Assembly: GCA_015478675.1 (NCBI GenBank)
Contig: JADMIH010000113.1
Location: 1 to 13,067, forward strand
Direction: 5' to 3'
DNA length: 13,067 bases
Source: Chloroflexota bacterium
Lineage (GTDB): Bacteria > Chloroflexota > Chloroflexia > QHBQ01 > JADMIH01
Within the stretch, counting starts at the first letter, position 1, and each line of letters begins with the position of its first letter. The notes under the pieces are model-generated. The model saw only the letters and a list, made by a program, of their open reading frames with translations, was not told where the DNA came from and did no database searches. This document shows positions 5,751-12,129 of this stretch, one piece after another. A program made the translations under genes and the position numbers.

Positions 5751-6636
5751 CCAGGGCATAAGAGGCCGCAGCTCTGATGACCCAATCATATGACTTTCCT
5801 TCTCGCAAGAAATCTGCGGGGGCATCTCCATCGAGCACCGAGTTTTCGTTGGCAAACCACCTGAGGATTACTCTTGGCTTCTCTGACACCAGTAATGCAC
5901 GCACGGCAGCGAGAGCTACGCGCAACTTTGTCGAATCCGCCCTTTGTACTTTGTGCTTACCACTCACCCAACTACGGACGGTTCGATCACTTACATCCAC
6001 AATGTATCCAATAATGCCGTCGGTAAGCGTGTTCGATAGCTCCCGGACCACTTCCTCCACAGAAAGGGCTGCAACATCTCGGTAAATGGTCTGCAAATCG
6101 GGGAATGAGGTTAGAGCTTCCTCAATCTGATTGTCCAGAGTCTCAAGCCTAGTGGCATCAATAGAGGGACCCACCCTAGCTTTCGCGAAGGCTTCGGCAG
6201 AAAGTGATGTGGTCAGAATTGTCAGATACGTAGTCTCGAGCAATTTATGGAGTCTGGCTTCAACCGGTCCATAGATGGGCGCAGCTGTCTCCAGGTTCCA
6301 AACGATGAGTTGCACTACGCCTTGCACCAGTTGCTGCTGTATATCGGGAGTAATGAGTGCTTGCCAAACATCTTTACCGGACAGAGATCGCCCCCTATGC
6401 AACACCTCAAGAGCAGGATCCAATTCTACAGTGTCGAACACCAAAGCGATATCCACCACCGACGGTAGCGGCTGCTCAGCCAAGGTCTGCAGGTAGGTTT
6501 GGAAGCTCGCTGTAAAAAGATCAACTAACTCCGGTACTTGCTTAGCCGCCTGCTCCAGCGCCAACTGAGTGGCATCATCTGCAGCCTGCTCACTTCCGGA
6601 TATTTCAGCTGTCGGTACAAGATCTGCAACTGGCAT
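5740..6636 (-). CDS. Long ParS/MbcA-like antitoxin of the RES toxin
   Basis: The 298-residue protein has a C-terminal ParS/MbcA-type antitoxin module (roughly residues 170-298): IIGYIVDVSDRTVRSWVSGK as the helix-turn-helix, then RWFANENSVLDGDAPADFLREGKSYDWVIRAA as the toxin-facing block. Such antitoxins are usually 130-170 residues. Here about 170 extra N-terminal residues precede it, acidic and helical, of no family I recognise (segments QVPELVDLFTASFQTYLQTL and QQQLVQGVVQLIVWNLETA). The ATG at 6636 is chosen because AAGGGGG lies seven bases upstream and the promoter starts transcription near 6679; the frame stays open to 6714, but that would lie upstream of transcription. It precedes the RES gene by 20 bases and probably autorepresses. 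Confidence 0.85.
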   Translation of the reverse strand: MPVADLVPTAEISGSEQAADDATQLALEQAAKQVPELVDLFTASFQTYLQTLAEQPLPSVVDIALVFDTVELDPALEVLHRGRSLSGKDVWQALITPDIQQQLVQGVVQLIVWNLETAAPIYGPVEARLHKLLETTYLTILTTSLSAEAFAKARVGPSIDATRLETLDNQIEEALTSFPDLQTIYRDVAALSVEEVVRELSNTLTDGIIGYIVDVSDRTVRSWVSGKHKVQRADSTKLRVALAAVRALLVSEKPRVILRWFANENSVLDGDAPADFLREGKSYDWVIRAAASYALDGA

Positions 6637-6685
6637 TTTGTGACCCCCTTGAGTGCGTAAACTGACGTTCAGGTCTATGCAACGC

Positions 6686-6714
6686 ATTATAGCAGGTTTA
6701 GGAAGTTCTGTCAA
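6686..6714 (-). promoter_or_regulatory. Consensus sigma70 promoter of the RES operon
   Basis: On the minus strand TTGACA (6714-6709) and TATAAT (6691-6686) stand exactly 17 bases apart, a perfect consensus. Transcription would start near 6679, giving a leader of about 43 bases before the ATG at 6636. So strong a promoter implies repression, and the repeats around it provide sites. Confidence 0.9.
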
Positions 6715-6736
6715 TAGTAAACTTCCTAACTTCCTA
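6698..6736. promoter_or_regulatory. Operator repeats around the RES operon -35
   Basis: TTAGGAAGTT (6698-6707) and AACTTCCTAA (6720-6729) form a perfect 10-bp inverted repeat with a 12-bp centre that contains the -35 hexamer. A further ACTTCCTA at 6729-6736 repeats the right arm in tandem. One arm lies in the -35/-10 spacer. The helix-turn-helix antitoxin downstream is the natural ligand; that is inference. Confidence 0.8.
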
Positions 6737-6982
6737 CAATGTGCAGCAGAACCTAGATTTGATAGCGGCTTCAGAGGGCATCGAGCTCCTGTGTAGAGTA
6801 TAGTCGGCCAAATCTCATGGCTTACAGTCGAATATTAGGCCGCACTTCTTGCACTCGATCCTGGAATAATCACTAAGCCAATCTTATAATCGCCTCCGGC
6901 CTGGATGCAAAGGGCATGCTCTAGATCACCTGAAATCCCCTGCAGAAAGGAACGAATCACCCTATACTGGTAAAGAAAGCCA

Positions 6983-7333
6983 ATGGAAAATAACATCCTT
7001 GAGACGATAGATCCAAAGGTGTTGGGTAAGCGACTTCAGCAGGCCCGAAAGGGGCGCGGCCTGACGCAGGATGCAGCTGCTCAACTGGTGGATCTGGCGC
7101 GCACGACCCTGGCGGCTATAGAGAAGGGTGAGCGCCGAGCCAAAGCCGGCGAGCTTATCAGGTTGGCTCGTGTCTACGGCCAGCAGGTCGGCGATTTTGT
7201 GCGCCCGCGCCCTCAAACCGAAGCGTTCTCGGTGCAGTTTCGTGAGCCATCTCGTATATCTCATATAACTGAGCAAGATGAAGGGAAGGTAGGTGTGCGG
7301 AAAAGTATGGTGAGCCGCACAATGGGTGACTAA
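6983..7333 (+). CDS. XRE helix-turn-helix half of a split XRE-ImmA/IrrE gene
   Basis: The first 101 residues are host gene; the last 15 (from VGVRKS to TMGD) are encoded by the left end of an inserted IS. Residues 14-70 are an XRE/Cro-type DNA-binding domain: LGKRLQQARKGRGLTQDAAA, then LARTTLAAIEKGERRAKAGE and LIRLARVYGQ. The following FSVQFRE is the usual linker into an ImmA/IrrE metallopeptidase. That other half lies at 8555-9509, and deleting 7288-8554 rejoins the frame at Glu-Gly-Lys. Alone, this piece would be a free DNA-binding domain without its protease. A TATACT at 6963-6968 may be the -10; the ribosome site is poor. Confidence 0.85.
   Translation: MENNILETIDPKVLGKRLQQARKGRGLTQDAAAQLVDLARTTLAAIEKGERRAKAGELIRLARVYGQQVGDFVRPRPQTEAFSVQFREPSRISHITEQDEGKVGVRKSMVSRTMGD
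7280..7287. repeat. Left 8-bp target-site duplication of the IS
   Basis: GAAGGGAA here is repeated exactly at 8547-8554, on the other side of the element. An 8-bp duplication fits IS1-type transposition. Because the next base is G, a 9-bp duplication with a shifted left end is equally possible. Confidence 0.9.
7288..7311. repeat. Left terminal inverted repeat of the IS
   Basis: The outer 24 bases match the reverse complement of 8523-8546 at 22 positions. They also encode part of the foreign tail of the XRE fragment. Confidence 0.9.
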
Positions 7334-7386
7334 CATACACGGGTCCAGGTAGAATCTCTTTGAGCTAGGAACTCAGGAGGACTACC

Positions 7387-8523
7387 ATGAACCCGCAAGA
7401 GGTATTTTGCCCCAATCCGGCCTGTCCTGCAAGTGGGCAGATAGGCAAAGACAACATCGGAGTGCATAGCCGGGTCAAAGGGCAGTACATGTGCCACACC
7501 TGCAACACGCCGTTCTCTGCCAGAAGGGGCACACCCTTCTACCGAGTACATACACAGGCCGAAACGATAACGCTGGTGCTCAACCTGGTGGCACATGGCT
7601 GTCCTGTAGAGGCAATCGTGGCAGCGTTCGGCTTTCAGGCTCGCACTGTGCGGGGCTGGATAGAGCGGGCTGGCGCTCACTGTGAGAGGGTGCATAACCA
7701 GTTGGTGGTGCACCCTCGTGACCTGGGACAGGTGCAGGCCGATGAAATCAGGGTCAAGACCCAGAAGGGTGTGGTGTGGATGGCAATGGCCCTCATGGTG
7801 ACTACCCGGCTGTGGTTGGGTGGAGTGTGTAGCCCCTCGCGTAACAGGGAGTTGATTGAGGGGGTGGTGAGTTTCATCTACAGATGCGCCTTGCCATCTC
7901 CCTTGTTGCCTTTGTTGATAGCCGTAGATGGATTGGCATCCTACGTGGGCGCGGTGCAGCGAGCCTTCCGCTCTCCGGTGTACACCGGCCACAGAGGTAG
8001 ACCCCGGCTTGTACCCTGGGAAGGTGTGGTCATTGGTCAGGTGGTCAAGCAGTACGTGTGGGAGGGCGGTAAACGTGTCGGCTTGGAGGTATCGAGGCGA
8101 CTGGCGCAGGGCACATGGGAGCAGCTTGGAACTCTGATAGAGAGAACGCAGGGTTGGGGCGTACTCAACACCGCCTACATCGAGAGGCTCAACGCCACTT
8201 TCCGCGCACGTCTTGCTTGCCTTACTAGGCGCACTCGCAACCTGGCGCGCAGTGCGAACACGGGCAGCCTGCATGCGGGTATGTACCTGGTGGGCACTGT
8301 CTACAACTTCTGTTGCTACCATCAAAGCTTGCTCTCCGAAAGAGGGGTGAAGCGTACCCCTGCTATGGCTGCGGGCATCACTGACCATCGCTGGTCCTTG
8401 TGGGAACTGCTGTGGTACCGAGTGCCTGAACAGGTTGCTCCTACTCCCACTGTTCGTGCTCCAGCCCCTCAACTGCGGCTCCTCTCCCGCTCACCTCAAC
8501 CTCAACAGGAGTTGGCCGCGTGA
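7387..8523 (+). CDS. IS1-like DDE transposase
   Basis: The 378-residue protein begins with a zinc ribbon (C8-x4-C13 and C36-x2-C39), followed by a helix-turn-helix (EAIVAAFGFQARTVRGWIER). The DDE catalytic core is visible as D119 in QADEIR, D181 in AVDGLASY and E266 in YIERLNATFRARLACLTRR. The last segment resembles the IS1-family E-x-x-N-x-x-x-R helix. The chain is longer than classical IS1 transposase (about 230 residues) and ends in a Pro/Gln-rich tail. AGGAGG lies seven bases before the ATG. Its TGA stop overlaps the GTG start of the downstream protease fragment. No frameshift signal is needed: it is a single frame. Confidence 0.9.
   Translation: MNPQEVFCPNPACPASGQIGKDNIGVHSRVKGQYMCHTCNTPFSARRGTPFYRVHTQAETITLVLNLVAHGCPVEAIVAAFGFQARTVRGWIERAGAHCERVHNQLVVHPRDLGQVQADEIRVKTQKGVVWMAMALMVTTRLWLGGVCSPSRNRELIEGVVSFIYRCALPSPLLPLLIAVDGLASYVGAVQRAFRSPVYTGHRGRPRLVPWEGVVIGQVVKQYVWEGGKRVGLEVSRRLAQGTWEQLGTLIERTQGWGVLNTAYIERLNATFRARLACLTRRTRNLARSANTGSLHAGMYLVGTVYNFCCYHQSLLSERGVKRTPAMAAGITDHRWSLWELLWYRVPEQVAPTPTVRAPAPQLRLLSRSPQPQQELAA
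8507..8523 (+). promoter_or_regulatory. Ribosome site and GTGA overlap at the right end of the IS
   Basis: AGGAG (8507-8511) sits eight bases before GTG 8520, inside the last transposase codons, and the transposase stop TGA overlaps that GTG. The arrangement would let ribosomes finishing the transposase restart into the protease fragment. Confidence 0.55.
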
Positions 8524-9509
8524 CCATACTTATGCGCACACCTACCGAAGGGAAGATCGCGCCATATATTGCCGAGTTTGAGGACCTGTGCCGTGACTAC
8601 CTGGAGCTGGAGGAGATCACCCGGTCGCCTCTGGTTCGAAAGTATCCATCTGAGTATCCGATCGCAGGGCTGCGGCATGACTATGCGGGGGAGATGATCG
8701 CCATCCAGGAGCGGAATCGTCTTGACCTGGGGAACGGTCCCATCCCCACGGATCCAGCCTTGCGGGATGTGCTCGAGCAGGAAGTAGGGCTGCGCATCTT
8801 CTTCATGGAGCTGCCCGACCGCGTTTCGGCGCTATACCACTATGATCACACTTTGGGCGGCTGCATTGCGATCAACAGCGCACACCCTGAAGAGAGTCGC
8901 CGCTTGTCACTGGCCCATGCCTATGCACACTTCCTCGCATACCGGCTCAAGCCGGAGGTGTTGCTGAAGGGCGGCTACCGGCGAAAGCCTGAGAGCGAGC
9001 GATTTACGAATGCTTTCAGCCTCAATTTCCTCATGCCGGCCAACGGTCTGGCGATGCACTTCAGTGACATTAAGCGAGCGCAGGGCAAAGTTACCGTTCT
9101 GGATTTGTGCAGGCTGGCCCATTACTATGGGGTCTCTATACAGGCGATCGTTTTGAGACTCGAAGGCCTGAAGCTGCTCCGGACTGGCACCTGGGGCATA
9201 TTGCAGGCTCGTGGCTTCAGGGTGCGGGAGGCACAAGAGGCACAGAAGACGCAACTGCAGCCAGGGCTCGACCCGCTGCCGGAGCAACAACCACTTGAGC
9301 AACGTGAGTTATTACCCAGGCGCTACCAATATCTCGCGCTGGTGGCCCTGGAGAATGGGCTGGTATCCGAAGGGCAATTCGCGCACTTCCTGCGAGTGGA
9401 CAGGATCGAAGGGCGCTGGATGGCACACAAACTTAGGCTCGAAACCCTTAGCGCCGCGATGGATAGTTCGATCATCAACACCGATCTTACGCAATCCCTG
9501 CCCCTCTAG
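8520..9509 (+). CDS. ImmA/IrrE (DUF955) half of the split gene, altered HExxH motif
   Basis: The 329-residue frame is the C-terminal part of an XRE-ImmA/IrrE protein, a family in which the protease relieves repression by cleaving regulators. From residue 13 it is host gene: FEDLCRDYLELEEITRSPL, then YDHTLGGCIAINSAHPEESR, RRLSLAHAYAHFLAYR and FTNAFSLNFLMPANGL. The zinc motif should be HExxH but reads H133-A-Y-A-H137, so the catalytic Glu is Ala; activity is doubtful. The first 9 residues come from the IS end; GTG 8520 has AGGAG eight bases upstream, and ATG 8532 is an alternative. The C-terminal region has a further helical part (LDLCRLAHYYGVSIQAIVL). Joined with 6983-7287 it makes 419 residues. 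Confidence 0.88.
   Translation: MTILMRTPTEGKIAPYIAEFEDLCRDYLELEEITRSPLVRKYPSEYPIAGLRHDYAGEMIAIQERNRLDLGNGPIPTDPALRDVLEQEVGLRIFFMELPDRVSALYHYDHTLGGCIAINSAHPEESRRLSLAHAYAHFLAYRLKPEVLLKGGYRRKPESERFTNAFSLNFLMPANGLAMHFSDIKRAQGKVTVLDLCRLAHYYGVSIQAIVLRLEGLKLLRTGTWGILQARGFRVREAQEAQKTQLQPGLDPLPEQQPLEQRELLPRRYQYLALVALENGLVSEGQFAHFLRVDRIEGRWMAHKLRLETLSAAMDSSIINTDLTQSLPL
8523..8546. repeat. Right terminal inverted repeat of the IS
   Basis: Its reverse complement matches the left end at 22 of 24 positions. The repeat abuts the transposase stop codon. Confidence 0.9.
8547..8554. repeat. Right 8-bp target-site duplication of the IS
   Basis: GAAGGGAA, identical to 7280-7287. The host reading frame resumes within it. 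Confidence 0.9.
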
Positions 9510-9656
9510 AAGTGCTTATTGCCCAACCCTCGGGCCGTCGTCAAGGTCGGGCACAGGAAGTATCTGCTCGCGTGATCCTTCCAACAGTTGCTGGAACACC
9601 CAATCCTGGAGCCGTCCCGCGGGATTCGTAGTGCGGACATCGCAGCATCTCGCGCT

Positions 9657-9680
9657 TATTCGACGAATATGATATATTCG
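9657..9680. promoter_or_regulatory. Overlapping palindromes at the AbiEi-type promoter
   Basis: TATTCG-A-CGAATA (9657-9669) and CGAATAT-GAT-ATATTCG (9664-9680) share the half-site CGAATA; a further CGAATA lies at 9707-9712. TATGAT at 9668-9673 could be the -10 for the gene starting at 9694, so a bound protein would occlude it. AbiEi antitoxins are known to bind inverted repeats in their own promoters, which this would match. Confidence 0.65.
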
Positions 9681-9693
9681 CTGTGCAGCAAAT

Positions 9694-10803
9694 ATGCCAT
9701 GTTTGGCGAATAAAGAAGTGACAGAGCCAGCAGATAACCTCACATTTCTCGAAGATCTACGGGCAGCCCTGGACAACCTGCCCGGGGTCGAGATCCGCTC
9801 TGTCGAGCCGGAGCCGCTCGGTGCGAATAAGTCACCTGTTGATGTCGGTTTGCTCGCAGATATTAAAGGGAGACCGGCACTGATACTCATTGAGGTGAAG
9901 GCGCTCGTTTACCCGCGTGACGCGCGGGCCGCAGCCTGGCAGGCTAAGATGGTGAGTTACGCTGACGACAGTACGCCGACCAAACCAACCGTTCATATGA
10001 TTGCTGCCCCTGCTATCTCACGGTCCAGCCGCGAGCTGCTCCGCGATGAAGGATTAGCTTACTGGGACCAATCAGGGAGCTTATACCTGGAGGTGCCCTG
10101 GGCCTTTTACTTCGTCGACCGGTCGAAGCAAGGGAAGTCAGAGAGACCAATCCGCAACATCTATCGAGGCAGCACAGCTCAGGTTCTTCATGCAATGCTC
10201 ATCGAACCCGACAGGCGGTGGCATGTTCAGGAGTTAGCCGAGATCGCAGGGGTGTCGCCGTCGACGGTCCATGAGGTATTTACTTTTCTTGAGAACCAGC
10301 TATGGGCAGAGAAAGTAGGAAGCGGACCCAGCACTGTGCGTACGCTAACCAAACCGGGAGCACTGCTTGATGCGTGGGCTGGCGAGCACTCCTTGAAGCA
10401 ATACAAAACCCGCCGCTTCTATCGTTGGGTACAGTCACGCGGAAAACTCAAGAGCGACACATTGAAGCTGCTGCACGATGACGGAATGGACTATGCTCTG
10501 ACGCTCGCGTCCGGGGCGGAGTATGTGGCTCCTTATACGACGAGCATAGACAATCTTCATATCCTGGTACCCGAAACAGCAGACATAACCACACTTGCCG
10601 AAAGAGGGGGACTCAAGCCCGTAGAGAGCGGCGAGAATATCACATTTCTCGTATCCAGCGAGCGATCACCGTTGATGTTCAGACAGCACCTCGAGGATAC
10701 CGATATCGCCGACAACATACAGCTTTACCTGGATCTGTGGGCGTGGCCCAGGCGTGGTAAGGAGCAGGCGGAGCACCTGCGCAGTTCAAAGATAGGCTAC
10801 TGA
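9694..10803 (+). CDS. AbiEi-type antitoxin/regulator with nuclease-like N-terminus
   Basis: The 369-residue protein has three parts. Residues 40-135 look like a PD-(D/E)xK-type fold: D50 in PVDVGLLADIKGR and E67-V-K69 in LILIEVK, then IAAPAISRSSRELLRDEGLAYWD. Residues 160-230 are a winged helix (QVLHAMLIEPDRRWHVQELA, GVSPSTVHEVFTFLE). The remainder (about 240-369) resembles the AbiEi C-terminal domain: YALTLASGAEYVAPYTTS...LYLDLWAWPRRGKEQAEHL. Type IV AbiEi antitoxins repress the operon and counter the AbiEii nucleotidyltransferase; no AbiEii gene is in the window. ATG 9694 is used, with GTG 9718 an alternative; neither has a Shine-Dalgarno site. Whether the nuclease-like residues act is unknown. 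Confidence 0.8.
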   Translation: MPCLANKEVTEPADNLTFLEDLRAALDNLPGVEIRSVEPEPLGANKSPVDVGLLADIKGRPALILIEVKALVYPRDARAAAWQAKMVSYADDSTPTKPTVHMIAAPAISRSSRELLRDEGLAYWDQSGSLYLEVPWAFYFVDRSKQGKSERPIRNIYRGSTAQVLHAMLIEPDRRWHVQELAEIAGVSPSTVHEVFTFLENQLWAEKVGSGPSTVRTLTKPGALLDAWAGEHSLKQYKTRRFYRWVQSRGKLKSDTLKLLHDDGMDYALTLASGAEYVAPYTTSIDNLHILVPETADITTLAERGGLKPVESGENITFLVSSERSPLMFRQHLEDTDIADNIQLYLDLWAWPRRGKEQAEHLRSSKIGY

Positions 10804-10985
10804 AGAGGATACCGAAGAGGAGCAACAAATCCGGTCAGCAAGAAGACGGTTCCCTGAGCTATGACCCGTTTAGGACGATCTGGCACGATATGACCGGTAT
10901 CCGCTGGTTGCAACCACATCTGTAGAACGCTTCCTGGGGGAGTCGAGTAGGCTCTCATCTGGTGGGAAAGGTGAAGAGTAGGATC

Positions 10986-11843
10986 ATGACAAAAAAACTA
11001 CAAATCGAGCTATCCGACGACATACACGCGGCGATGCTCGTTCTGTCTCAGGTAATGGGGCAGTCTCCCGAGGAGATGGCCGCTGAATGGGTGACGATGG
11101 CAGTAACCGCTATCACGGGCAAGCCGCTGCAGATAGCGAAGAGCATGTCCATGGGCAGCCCTTTGGGCACGCCACTCGGCAACCCCCTGGGAATGGCAAT
11201 GGGGACTAGCCCGTACGATTTGCCGAGCACGAGGGGCGGAAAGCGGTCGCATGGGAAGGGTGCACTGCCCGCTCCAAATAAGGAAGCCGCCAAAGCGATC
11301 TACCAGCTAAAGGTCACCCTCAAAGAGAGTAAGCCTCCTATCTGGCGCAGGATCCAGGTGCCGGGGAGTATCACCCTGGCCAAGCTGCATCGAGTGCTGC
11401 AAGTGGTGATGGGCTGGGAGGATTACCACCTGCACCAGTACATCGTGGACGACGTCTACTACGGCACCAGAGATCCGGATTTCGAAGCCATAGGCACCGA
11501 GACGGTAAACGAGCGGGGCGTGAAGCTCTACCAGATAGCGCCCGACGTGGGCTCGCGTTTCGTCTATGAGTACGACTTCGGGGACGGCTGGCAGCACCAG
11601 ATCGTGGTGGAGAAGCTACTGCCGGCCAAAGCAGGAGCGACCTACCCTGTGTGCATCGCTGGTAAGCGTGCCTGCCCGCCCGAGGATGTGGGCGGCGTGT
11701 GGGGCTATAGCGATTTTCTCCAGGTGATCCGCAACCCCTCCCACTCGGAGCGCGATGAGATGCTGGAATGGGCGGGTGGCGAGTTCGACCCTGAGGCGTT
11801 CGACCCCGACGATATCAACGATGCGTTGAAACAAGTGCGATAG
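10986..11843 (+). CDS. CopG-like N-terminus fused to pRiA4b ORF-3 domain
   Basis: The 285-residue protein has a short N-terminal segment (about 1-48: KKLQIELSDDIHAAMLVL...GQSPEEMAAEWVTMA) like a ribbon-helix-helix antitoxin or DNA-binding domain. A Gly/Pro/Leu/Met linker follows (GSPLGTPLGNPLGMAMG). The large C-terminal domain (about 100-285) is of the plasmid pRiA4b ORF-3 family: YQLKVTLKESKPPIWRRIQV, LHRVLQVVMGWEDYHLHQY, FVYEYDFGDGWQHQIVVE, PPEDVGGVWGYSDFL and NPSHSERDEML. That family is common on mobile elements and has no established biochemical role. A GTG at 10962 is in frame and would add eight residues; ATG 10986 is preferred, although its ribosome site (AGGAT) is weak. Confidence 0.85.
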   Translation: MTKKLQIELSDDIHAAMLVLSQVMGQSPEEMAAEWVTMAVTAITGKPLQIAKSMSMGSPLGTPLGNPLGMAMGTSPYDLPSTRGGKRSHGKGALPAPNKEAAKAIYQLKVTLKESKPPIWRRIQVPGSITLAKLHRVLQVVMGWEDYHLHQYIVDDVYYGTRDPDFEAIGTETVNERGVKLYQIAPDVGSRFVYEYDFGDGWQHQIVVEKLLPAKAGATYPVCIAGKRACPPEDVGGVWGYSDFLQVIRNPSHSERDEMLEWAGGEFDPEAFDPDDINDALKQVR

Positions 11844-12129
11844 AGAAGGTTCAGTCCAGGATATCCCGGCACGATCCCCGCCAGACAAGCGTTGTGGGCT
11901 CTGTGGCCTGCGCGGGTTACTCGGTAGGTTATCGGTGGAACGAGACGTCCATGTCAATGTCAATAGTGGCCCAAGCACAGGTTGTGTATCCAGGTCTACC
12001 AGCCCGTTATTATACTTTTCACCCCGAAAGTATAATAACGGGCAAGGCAATGATACCTGGGTATAACAATGTACCCTCTACAACCGTTATTTCCCGGCTG
12101 CATCTCCCAATCCCAAACCAATCCGCCCC
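11844..12129. other. Convergent intergenic region next to the integrase
   Basis: No gene is seen between the two convergent stop codons. The region holds a tandem ATGTCA pair (11951-11962), a strong inverted repeat (12002-12043), and imperfect outer arms TATCCAGGT (11987-11995) and ACCTGGGTA (12055-12063). Its position beside the integrase 3' end makes it a place to look for an attachment core, but only one junction could be in the window. Confidence 0.45.
12002..12043. repeat. Perfect 17-bp inverted repeat with 8-bp centre
   Basis: GCCCGTTATTATACTTT (12002-12018) and AAAGTATAATAACGGGC (12027-12043) are exact reverse complements around TCACCCCG. The stem is AT-rich inside and GC-rich at its ends and is not followed by a T-tract on either strand, so it is not a standard terminator, although it lies between convergent genes and might stop transcription both ways. 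It could also be a recombinase or regulator site. Confidence 0.85.

Larger units (their letters stand above)
7288..8546 (+). mobile_element. Intact IS1-like insertion sequence, 1,259 bp
   Basis: The element has imperfect terminal inverted repeats of 24 bp with 22 matches: GGTAGGTGTGCG shared at both ends, two mismatches in the next three bases, then AAGTATGGT (left 7288-7311, right 8523-8546). It is flanked by the 8-bp duplication GAAGGGAA and contains one transposase gene filling nearly all its length. Removing the element plus one duplication (1,267 bp) restores the host frame exactly. The perfect duplication and uninterrupted transposase indicate recent insertion. IS1-like is suggested by the transposase motifs and duplication length; the length is above that of classical IS1. 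Confidence 0.92.

Noticed and set aside
6824..6890. Minus-strand stretch encoding a CKKCG-type motif upstream of the RES operon
   Set aside because: Only about 22 codons are open, bounded by stops and without a start; too short to separate from chance.
322..6932. Shared AGATCACCTGA at about 328 and about 6923
   Set aside because: Many 11-base matches are expected by chance in a window this size, and the contexts differ.
7330..8472. 380-residue minus-strand frame opposite the transposase
   Set aside because: It covers the same DNA as a transposase with zinc-ribbon and DDE motifs; its own translation is His/Ser-rich with no recognisable domain.
12064..12129. tRNA gene or tRNA fragment as integrase attachment site
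   Set aside because: I saw no cloverleaf arms or TTC-x-A-x-x-C-type T-loop sequence beside the integrase.
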